64,000 nt of DNA, taken from positions 1 through 64,000 of the forward strand of contig CAKOMG010000008.1 in NCBI GenBank assembly GCA_934096585.1, given 5' to 3'. The notes below the pieces were generated by a model. That model searched no databases and was not told the origin of the DNA. It worked only from the letters and a program-made list of their open reading frames with translations. Shown here piece after piece: positions 19,243 to 25,709 of the stretch (positions are counted from its first letter, which is position 1; each line of letters opens with the position of its first letter). The position numbers and the translations under genes were made by a program. The stretch is from an uncultured Bacilli bacterium. Its GTDB lineage: Bacteria > Bacillota_I > Bacilli_A > ML615J-28 > CAG-698.

Positions 19243-19645
19243 ATACTCCACCTCGTATAATCTTTTTGGATTCTTTATCCATTATTTCATATTTGATTCT
19301 TTGTTTTGTTTTAAGTTTTTTATCTTTTTTAATCTTAGTAATTCTTTCTTCAGGATATAAATCTTCCTGTTTTATGCAATTATATAATCTCTGGTCTGTT
19401 GAATTGTGGACATTGAAGTACATATCAGCTGCCATTATTTTTATTCCTTCGATATATTCATCGTAAACGATAGAAACAACCTCTCTAATAGAATCTTTAT
19501 GATTGTGTTTTACTCTAGGTTTATATCTAACTATATATGCAGCTTCTTTGCCAGATGATGCTTTAACATAAAACCATTTAGTAATGTATCTATATCTTCC
19601 AACATGACCACACTTGGCTAATACTTTATAATATTCAGTTTTCAT
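19232..19645 (-). CDS. Uncharacterised small protein heading the XRE/MATE operon
   Basis: 137 residues, basic. It starts with TEYYKVLAKCGHVGRYRYI and then a WFYVKASSGKEAAYIVRYKPRVKHNHKDSI block. The CGHVGR start and PRVKHxxKD block look like a conserved domain, but I cannot name it. Ribosome site AAAGGAGGAG 3-8 nt before ATG. First gene of the operon 19645-15200. Confidence 0.6.
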   Translation of the reverse strand: MKTEYYKVLAKCGHVGRYRYITKWFYVKASSGKEAAYIVRYKPRVKHNHKDSIREVVSIVYDEYIEGIKIMAADMYFNVHNSTDQRLYNCIKQEDLYPEERITKIKKDKKLKTKQRIKYEIMDKESKKIIRGGVYDE

Positions 19646-19771
19646 GGCTCCTCCTTTATTTACAACTACATTATCTCACATAACAGTTTATTAAAGAATC
19701 AGCCATGGATTAATTTATTAATTAACAAAATTAATTATGTTAACTTTTACTTTATTATACCACAAAATAGG

Positions 19772-19808
19772 ATAAAAAAATAGCCCTTAGCAATATTTTA
19801 CTAAAGGT
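19772..19808 (-). terminator. Hairpin with T tract, orphan terminator
   Basis: Minus strand: CCTTTAG pairs with CTAAGGG around a 10-nt loop (19783-19808), followed by seven Ts. No intact gene lies upstream until the exonuclease, which has its own terminator, so this probably belonged to a lost gene. Confidence 0.6.
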
Positions 19809-20116
19809 CATTCAATCTATTTATTCAATTTTGCTTTTATAGATTTTACTCGTTCTAATTTTTAATCTAATTATTTTCTTTTTATCGATATGGTTTTATA
19901 TAAATCAGTCAACCAAGATGCGAAAAGCAATTCATATTTATGCATTGTCTTATCCTAACGAAATGAAACTCTACTATTCTCTCATTTTTATAATCTTTCT
20001 TGTAAAATTGCATATTAAATGAGTGAATCAATAAAATATTTCCTCATTATAGTGTTTTACTACCAAAAATTATTGCTTTTAATGCTCAAGTTATTATTAT
20101 TTATACTTACACCAAT
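19809..20116. other. Gene-free stretch, probably decayed
   Basis: About 300 bp between the orphan terminator and repeat copy II. The only protein-like run is a minus-strand 24-codon frame beginning ATG (HKYELLFASWLTDLYKTIS) without a ribosome site. I see no RNA gene or recognisable domain. Confidence 0.3.
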
Positions 20117-20247
20117 AATTTAATGATTAGTAGTATAACGATTTAATACTAAATATATTATTAACTTAAGGTACCTCTATTATTATTTATAAAAAGAGAG
20201 AATAAAACCTATAATAATTATATTTTTAGCCCCTATATAAAGAAAAA
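20117..20247. repeat. Dispersed intergenic repeat, copy II
   Basis: Closest relative of copy I: the blocks ATACTAAATATATTATTA, CTTAAGGTACCTCT and ATAAAACCTATAATAATT are identical or nearly so. It lies directly downstream of the terminator of the exonuclease operon, sharing the CCTATATAAAGAAAAAT junction also seen after tRNA-Arg. Confidence 0.75.
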
Positions 20248-20272
20248 TAGCCGATATTTTGATATCGGCTAT
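20241..20272 (-). terminator. Terminator of the HTH-HEPN/exonuclease operon
   Basis: A perfect 10-bp stem (20247-20256 with 20263-20272), loop TTTTGA on the plus strand, with a T run on the minus strand. It lies 88 bp after the exonuclease stop. Confidence 0.85.
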
Positions 20273-20306
20273 ACTTAACTCTTATGTCAAAGTAGAAATG
20301 TTTTAA

Positions 20307-20353
20307 TACAATTTTAGCACCCTACCTTGTAATCGTGTACAATTTTAGCACCC
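20307..20353. repeat. 16-bp direct repeat, possible IS terminus remnant
   Basis: TACAATTTTAGCACCC occurs twice (20307-20322 and 20338-20353) with a 31-bp period. Closely spaced repeats of this kind are a feature of IS21-family ends, but no transposase is present. Confidence 0.5.
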
Positions 20354-20359
20354 CTATTT

Positions 20360-20935
20360 TTACTTATTATTTCCTTTCAATTTACAACTGCCGTTTGCAA
20401 TAATATCTAGCACTTTGGCCTTGTTTGGTATTTTCCTAATCATACTTTCTTCAGAAGTTTGTTTTAACAAGAATTTAAAGTATTCCATAGTTATCATTGA
20501 ATCACTCAAAGGATTATGTGCATCGTGTTTTACTCCTAGCAAAACAGCTGCATCTCCCAGATTTGTAGGATACTTATTTCCTTCTTTAATAAAAACTTCC
20601 AGATCATAGTAGGTTCCGGTTATTGGCTGGAACCCATTTATTTTAAGCTGATCGTTGAAAGCAACATAATCATCCTTACCAAAGCAAACAACTTTATTAT
20701 AGCTTAACAATGGAATCATAAAGTTTGCTACATCACTAAAGTTATCATAAACTATGCTTTCACCTTTAAGTCGTTCAACCTTACTTTTCGGAGAATGCCT
20801 ATGCGAAACATCAATGGATGAATCAATTATTATATCCTTATTAATAATATTAAACGACTCATCTGTAAGAACATAAGCTTGCATATAGATTTTAGTGTTT
20901 CTAATTCTTTCAGTATCCCAAAACAGATAATTCAT
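20360..20935 (-). CDS. DEDDh-type (DnaQ-like) 3'-5' exonuclease
   Basis: 191 residues from the ATG at 20935, one base after the stop of the preceding gene; a GTG at 20962 has no ribosome site. Exonuclease motifs: Exo I YLFWDTE (D and E metal ligands), a middle Asp region (FGKDDYVAFND), and Exo III HDAHNPLSDSMIT giving the general-base His and last Asp. This is the RNase-H-fold DEDDh family, cutting DNA or RNA from the 3' end. Third gene of an operon with an HTH-HEPN protein, so a nucleic-acid-targeting effector or processing role is likely. Confidence 0.75.
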   Translation of the reverse strand: MNYLFWDTERIRNTKIYMQAYVLTDESFNIINKDIIIDSSIDVSHRHSPKSKVERLKGESIVYDNFSDVANFMIPLLSYNKVVCFGKDDYVAFNDQLKINGFQPITGTYYDLEVFIKEGNKYPTNLGDAAVLLGVKHDAHNPLSDSMITMEYFKFLLKQTSEESMIRKIPNKAKVLDIIANGSCKLKGNNK

Positions 20936-20936
20936 T

Positions 20937-21713
20937 TTAAATAACCACTGTATGTCTGCCACTGTAGTTTGGTGCAGATAATGTAAATTGAATTAGATCT
21001 GTAGCAACTATTAAATTGCCATTACCATCGAATTGAGAAAGTTTGAAATAATACTTGCCATATGCTAAGCCTTGAACGGATTTAAACATCATATTGGCAT
21101 CCATTTCATTCTTCATAATTAATTGTTGATTATCAATAAATAATTCAAACAAAATCTTCTTTACATCTTTAGAAGCATTTTGCCAATATACATTAACTAA
21201 AGAATCACCAGTTTTGTAGATAACTGACATTTTAGCTAACAATTCACTTCTATTTTGAGCAGCGACTTTTTGATAATATGCTTCTTTGTTAGCTTCTACA
21301 TATTCAATTGAAATATCAATAGGTTCTACGATTCCATTCTTGTATTCAAACCTAATCTTCTTAACTTTGTCATCAAAATCTAAATTGACAACATATAAAA
21401 CATATCCTCTCTCAAAAGGTCTTTGATAGTAATCTGGAGATACTAGAACCTTTTTATTCTTTTCTGTTACTAATTCAGCATCAATCCACTTATTACCTTT
21501 GTAGAATGAAATCTTTTCAAGCCCACTTCCATTAGGGTTGTTTAATACTACGAATTGATATTTTGTTAAGTTAATATCTTCTTCTTGTTGTAAAATCAGT
21601 TTTTTCTTTTCTGTATCAATTTTAGCAGTATAACTCTTATCAGAGCCTACAACACTAATACAATAACCAGAATTTTTTGAATTACTAAATACTAATTCTT
21701 CATATTTATTCAT
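20937..21713 (-). CDS. Uncharacterised beta-rich protein of the HTH-HEPN operon
   Basis: 258 residues, no signal peptide or membrane segment. Predicted mostly beta strands; the C-terminal about 110 residues (MSVIYKTGDSLVNVYWQN ... YGKYYFKLSQFDGNGNL) have the strand rhythm of an immunoglobulin/fibronectin-like sandwich. I do not recognise the family. It sits 10 bp after the HTH-HEPN gene and 1 bp before the exonuclease, so all three are made together. A binding or scaffold partner is possible. Confidence 0.65.
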   Translation of the reverse strand: MNKYEELVFSNSKNSGYCISVVGSDKSYTAKIDTEKKKLILQQEEDINLTKYQFVVLNNPNGSGLEKISFYKGNKWIDAELVTEKNKKVLVSPDYYQRPFERGYVLYVVNLDFDDKVKKIRFEYKNGIVEPIDISIEYVEANKEAYYQKVAAQNRSELLAKMSVIYKTGDSLVNVYWQNASKDVKKILFELFIDNQQLIMKNEMDANMMFKSVQGLAYGKYYFKLSQFDGNGNLIVATDLIQFTLSAPNYSGRHTVVI

Positions 21714-21723
21714 AGCGCACCTC

Positions 21724-23754
21724 CTACTTATCTATCTCTTCAACAATTGAAATGCATTTTTTCAAATCTTCAGTTGTGAAATTAACTGTACTCTTTTCTG
21801 CATGAACTAAATTATTTCGTTTCATTCTTAATTTACTTAAATATTCTGTCCATGTTCTATGAATCTCATTAAGTTCTGTTTGTCTATAATACTCATCCAT
21901 TTGGCTTTGATAGCTATTATCTTCGTCATCCCAAGGCATATAAGTTGCAACTTCCTTTAATGGTCCAGCAAAGAATGTATCAAGCATAGTATAAAGATCG
22001 CCAGAGTACCCATATCTGTATTTCAAAATTGATTCAAGTTTAATACAAAGTTTTATAATAGCAACTTCGTCATTTCCTTTTGATATTTGTTCTAAAAGAA
22101 ATGCTGAAGTTATTTCATTCTTTAAGCGTTCGTATTCTTGCTCATTCTCTTTTTTTACTCTTATATGAGTAATTTTACTTTCAATATTTTCTACCCATTG
22201 ATTAAATACATTTTCCTTATATTTATTAAAGAACTTAATTGCATCTTTAACATTTAATGGAATATCATCAGGATTATCTAGTTTAATTAAACCATAAGTA
22301 TATTCGATTGTACTGGATTTTACCCACTTATCTCCCATTTTATAAACCGTTTCGCTACGACGAGAAAAGCCATTATAGGAATCTTTAACTTCTGTTTCGC
22401 TATAAACAAATGTGTTTTTTGCAACGGAAGCAATGTTTTCAAGATTACCTTGCATCAAAGCAGCTATTAAATCTTTTATTTCATAGTCAACAGCAACCTG
22501 GAATAACTTACTCAAGTTCTTTTCATTCAAGCATTTATAAGTTAATTCAATAAAATTAATTGGATTCTCATTAATGATTTCTTTATAAAGATTCTTATAT
22601 TGCTTAAGCAAAGCTTCTAAATATGCTTCTTTATCTTCTTCTTTTGATGGTCCTTTTACTGTTACTGTATCTGAATTAAGTAATGAATTATAGTTTAAAA
22701 TGTAGTTATTTGAAAACTCAAACACTAGTGTATCTTTTAATCTGACTTCAGGAGATGTTTTCATCTTTTGAAGTTCAATTGTCTTAGTTTTTATAGTTTC
22801 CTTCCCTATCAAGCTATTAATTGCATTTGCTTGTTCTAGTAAATCAAATTGTCCTTCTTCTAAAAGAATGTCTAATGTCTTCTTGTTTATTGCCATTACC
22901 TGAACATATTGTTCAGTTGAATATGTTCCTCTAGGAGTATTGAATTTAATGTGATAATTATTCCCATCATCATAGCGAATATTTTTTCTATCATTATATT
23001 CATCCATAGCTGGTTTATTAATTGAATCAGCAACATCAAGTATGAACTTTACCCATTTCCATTTTTTAGCTGCTGCAAAAGCATCTAAAAATTTTGGATA
23101 CATGTCTTGCCAATTACCATATCTATGCCTTGATTCATTATTCATTCCATCTGAAACGCTTCTACCTTTTAATGTCCTACAATGAGTAGTTAAGACAAAT
23201 TTTCTAGTTTCCTCGCTAACTCTTTCATCATTAGCAAATGCATCAAGCATTTCTTTATTCCATTCGTTGTTGTCAGCAAAACCAATGTCATTGAATTCAA
23301 AGACATTTAGCTTATCTAATCTGTTTGAAATTAGACATAAGAACAATATCTCAGTCACATAATCATTAGAACGATGTCTACCGCCGTAATAATAATTAAT
23401 CTTTCCACTATCTACTAAGAAAGTAAAAACATTAACTAATTGATTCTTATATAGATCTGTAAAAGACAAATCGTTTACTTTTTCTAAATAAGCAGGATCA
23501 TCAGTTTCAATAAGCATTTCTTTTGGAGTTTTGATTATTACTTCTTTTTTAGGTTCTACACCAGTTAGTAAATAATCAATTGTTACATTGAATATTTGTG
23601 CTAATACAGGTAAGAAAGCAATATCAGGCTTTCCGTCATTTTGTTCCCATTTACTAACTGCACGATCAGTAACATTCAATTTTTCACCTAACTCTGCTTG
23701 AGTCAAGCCAAGTTCTTTTCTTTTTAATTTAATTCTATCACCAATAGTAGCCAT
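21724..23754 (-). CDS. XRE-HTH protein with C-terminal HEPN-like RNase motif
   Basis: 676 residues from the ATG at 23754, with TAGGAGG 7-8 nt upstream; the longer frame to 23778 is rejected. Residues about 3-66 are a clear XRE helix-turn-helix (LGLTQAELGEKLNVTDRAVS). A long central region (about 70-540) is unrecognised. The C-terminal about 110 residues are helical (KLCIKLESILKYRYGYSGD) and end with KRNNLVHAEK: R646 and H651 form the RxxxxH motif of HEPN ribonucleases, common in toxins and abortive-infection effectors. Promoter and repeated operator-like motif upstream suggest self-repression by the HTH domain. First gene of a three-gene operon. Confidence 0.75.
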   Translation of the reverse strand: MATIGDRIKLKRKELGLTQAELGEKLNVTDRAVSKWEQNDGKPDIAFLPVLAQIFNVTIDYLLTGVEPKKEVIIKTPKEMLIETDDPAYLEKVNDLSFTDLYKNQLVNVFTFLVDSGKINYYYGGRHRSNDYVTEILFLCLISNRLDKLNVFEFNDIGFADNNEWNKEMLDAFANDERVSEETRKFVLTTHCRTLKGRSVSDGMNNESRHRYGNWQDMYPKFLDAFAAAKKWKWVKFILDVADSINKPAMDEYNDRKNIRYDDGNNYHIKFNTPRGTYSTEQYVQVMAINKKTLDILLEEGQFDLLEQANAINSLIGKETIKTKTIELQKMKTSPEVRLKDTLVFEFSNNYILNYNSLLNSDTVTVKGPSKEEDKEAYLEALLKQYKNLYKEIINENPINFIELTYKCLNEKNLSKLFQVAVDYEIKDLIAALMQGNLENIASVAKNTFVYSETEVKDSYNGFSRRSETVYKMGDKWVKSSTIEYTYGLIKLDNPDDIPLNVKDAIKFFNKYKENVFNQWVENIESKITHIRVKKENEQEYERLKNEITSAFLLEQISKGNDEVAIIKLCIKLESILKYRYGYSGDLYTMLDTFFAGPLKEVATYMPWDDEDNSYQSQMDEYYRQTELNEIHRTWTEYLSKLRMKRNNLVHAEKSTVNFTTEDLKKCISIVEEIDK

Positions 23755-23779
23755 AGTTGCACCTCCTAAGTACACCATT

Positions 23780-23808
23780 ATTCTACCATAAGTTGATATT
23801 TTTGTCTA
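23780..23808 (-). promoter_or_regulatory. Promoter of the HTH-HEPN operon
   Basis: Minus strand: TAGACA (23803-23808), 17-bp spacer, TAGAAT (23780-23785) preceded by TGG (extended -10). 25 bp before the start codon of the HTH-HEPN gene. Confidence 0.7.
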
Positions 23809-23886
23809 TAAAACGATAGTATACTCTTCGTTGAGTGGAATTTTTCTTTTTTTTAGCAAAAATAACTCAACTCTACGAAAAGTTGA
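23782..23886. promoter_or_regulatory. Candidate autoregulatory operators
   Basis: The motif TCTACSAWAAGTTGA appears at 23782-23796, overlapping the -10, and at 23872-23886. The second copy lies in an imperfect palindrome (23868-23885, arms CAACT/AGTTG). A third dyad, ACTC-6-GAGT, is at 23823-23836. Their placement fits binding by the XRE domain of the downstream gene; binding itself is inferred. Confidence 0.55.
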
Positions 23887-23904
23887 AATGACCTCACAGC
23901 AACA

Positions 23905-23948
23905 AAAAAACACCAAAGCTAGGAGAATGCTCTGGCATGTCTTGGTTA
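23905..23948 (-). terminator. Probable terminator after the recombinase remnant
   Basis: Minus strand: ACCAAG ... CTTTGGT enclose a smaller inner stem, followed by seven Ts. It overlaps the end of the recombinase remnant and separates it from the HTH-HEPN promoter region. Confidence 0.55.
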
Positions 23949-24446
23949 AATTATTACTTCTTTTCCGTTTTTAAATTTAAATGTAATTGTTTTATCTTGG
24001 TGAACTATTGCCTCCTGAATCATTAGATTCCATAAGTCAACCGAGAACTTGTCTATGATGTTTTCTTTGACTTCAATTGTTTTAATAAAAGCTTCAAGAA
24101 CATCTTTTTTATTTATCATTGCTGTTTTTTCTTCTGTGAGACTTTCAACCTTATTTTTAGCTTTTTCAAACTTATCTACAAGCTCATTATAATGCTTTTC
24201 ATAGTCATCTTGAGACTGCTGCTTTTTAGCATTATCATGAATTAGGTTTTCAACCAATAATTCAGTCTCGTCCATTTCGGTGTTAAGTTTCTGAATCTTG
24301 TCATCTAAATCTGAAGTATCAGTTAATAATTCAATAATGGATCTTGTATCATCAATTAAGATTTGTTTGTTACTCATTACTTGATTATAGGCTTCAACAA
24401 ATCTTTTATTTACATCTTCTGGATCTAACTTTGGCGAGTGGCATTT
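23946..24446 (-). pseudogene. Serine recombinase C-terminal remnant
   Basis: The open reading part (23946-24377, 143 codons) continues upstream in frame to KCHSPKLDPEDVNKRFVEAY before a TAG at 24447-24449. CHSPK is the end of the recombinase zinc ribbon; a long coiled coil follows (about 25-110) and then the terminal block FSVDLWNLMIQEAIVHQD plus TFKFKNGKEV, typical of large serine recombinases. The N-terminal catalytic serine domain and recombinase domain are missing. It ends an accessory island whose other edge meets ssrA, so it is likely the relic of the integrase that brought it. Confidence 0.8.
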
Positions 24447-24498
24447 CTACAGGGCTGACTTTCTACTTGGCAGATAGGGCAAAATTCCCTTTATGTAA

Positions 24499-24532
24499 AG
24501 AAAAAAGGTCTGACACTTTTCGTATCAAACCT
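24499..24532 (-). terminator. Terminator of ssrA
   Basis: An 11-bp stem with G-T pairs (24506-24516 with 24522-24532), 5-nt loop, then six Ts on the minus strand, starting 12 nt after the tmRNA CCA end. Confidence 0.88.
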
Positions 24533-24543
24533 ATACATTCAAA

Positions 24544-24893
24544 TGGTGGACTAGCGGGGAATTGAACCCCGGTCTTAACTACAATCCATTATATTTTCTA
24601 CATGTTTATCTCTTTTTCTTTAGTTCGGCTATTATTATGTAAAGAGCAAGCTAATAATATCTATCCTCTGTATTTCAACTATTAAGCCGAAGCAAACTTA
24701 ATAATCAACCTGCAGTATCTGAAATCCGCCAAGATGCCCTGAAGGTCGGCTTCTTATTGGATGCTTTCTATTAAGCAGCGAAAGCTAAAGTTCTATTATC
24801 GTTTCCGATTATTTTTTATCTCGATGTTTTAACGTGCATTACCACGACATGCTAACATAACTTCATACAGCCAATCGAATCCAAAACTAGCCC
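24544..24893 (-). ncRNA. ssrA: Transfer-messenger RNA (one-piece)
   Basis: 350 nt. The tRNA-like 5' end GGGCTAG pairs with CTAGTCC before ACCA, and the T arm GGGGTTCAATTCCCC is present. The resume signal AATAATCGGAAACGA aligns with the E. coli GTC-GCA-AAC pattern, giving GGA as resume codon and the tag (A)GNDNRTLAFAA, encoded at 24771-24806 and ended by TAA. Works with SmpB, whose gene is close by, to rescue stalled ribosomes and mark the peptides for ClpXP/Lon. The 5' end overlaps the stop codon of the zinc-ribbon gene. tmRNA 3' ends are known integration hot spots. Confidence 0.95.
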
Positions 24894-25246
24894 ATTAAGT
24901 ATATTAATACCATTGATATCACTAAAAGTGATACAACAAGACCTAAAATTCCAAAGATAAATCCTAATTTAGAAAAAGGTATTAAACTAGATTTTGCTGG
25001 CTTCTTACTTAAATGAATTGCTAACGCACTCAAAACAAATACGGGTATAACAAGACCAACAACACTAAATACAAATGAAAGAATTGGATAATCAATTAAA
25101 TCAAATTTGTTTTGTTCTGAAACTTGTGGATCTTTTTTCTCATCATATAATTTGCTATCTTTTTCTCCCTGAACAAAATTATAACCACATTCATCACATA
25201 CTTCCACATTTTCATTAAATACTTTACCACATCTCTTGCACTTCAT
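24887..25246 (-). CDS. Zinc-ribbon membrane protein
   Basis: 119 residues. An N-terminal zinc ribbon with two CxxC pairs (C3/C6 and C17/C20, MKCKRCGKVFNENVEVCDEC), a charged linker, then two transmembrane helices (about 52-72 and 92-116). Similar short zinc-ribbon membrane proteins are common in Bacillota with no known role. One base downstream of smpB. Its last 7 nt, including the TAG stop, are also the first 7 nt of mature ssrA. Confidence 0.7.
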   Translation of the reverse strand: MKCKRCGKVFNENVEVCDECGYNFVQGEKDSKLYDEKKDPQVSEQNKFDLIDYPILSFVFSVVGLVIPVFVLSALAIHLSKKPAKSSLIPFSKLGFIFGILGLVVSLLVISMVLIYLMG

Positions 25247-25247
25247 A

Positions 25248-25709
25248 CTAATAACTTCCTTTATATTTTTTCTGTAAATCTTTTTTAATATCTTTTTCTT
25301 TTATGTCTTCTCTCTTATCGTAAAGCTTCTTACCTTTACATAAACCTATTTTAATTTTTGCAAGTCCCTTATCAATATATACTTCAAGAGGTATAATAGT
25401 TAAACCTTCTAGCTTTACTTTACTAAATAACTTTATTATTTCTTTTTTATGAAGTAATAACTTTCTATCTCTTGTTTCTTTATGATTAAATATATTACCT
25501 TTTTCATATGGAGAAATATGCATACCAATTATAAACATCTCTTGATTTTTAATTTCACAATATGCATCCTGAATTGATACTTTAGTGTTACGTATTGATT
25601 TAATTTCAGTCCCATATAAGACAATTCCAGCTTCATATGTTTCTAAAATAAAGTATTCATGATTTGCCTTTTTATTTCTTGCGATGACGCGCATTTCTTC
25701 TTTTCTCAT
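25248..25709 (-). CDS. smpB: tmRNA-binding protein SmpB
   Basis: 153 residues, normal size. SmpB signatures: NKKANHEYFILETYEAGIVL, GTEIKSIR, the AYCEI strand, HKKEI, and a basic C-terminal tail (KGKKLYDKREDIKEKD) that mimics the codon-anticodon in the decoding centre. Delivers tmRNA to stalled ribosomes. I take the ATG at 25709 (AGGAAT 6 nt before), inside the end of rnr (38-nt overlap); an ATG at 25694 is possible. The order rnr-smpB-ssrA is the classic Gram-positive arrangement. Confidence 0.96.
   Translation of the reverse strand: MRKEEMRVIARNKKANHEYFILETYEAGIVLYGTEIKSIRNTKVSIQDAYCEIKNQEMFIIGMHISPYEKGNIFNHKETRDRKLLLHKKEIIKLFSKVKLEGLTIIPLEVYIDKGLAKIKIGLCKGKKLYDKREDIKEKDIKKDLQKKYKGSY

Noticed and set aside
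24894..24903. TATACT just upstream of tmRNA as its promoter -10
   Set aside because: It is only 4 bp from the mature 5' end, with no good -35, and the precursor needs a longer leader for RNase P; the promoter is probably further upstream inside the zinc-ribbon gene or smpB.
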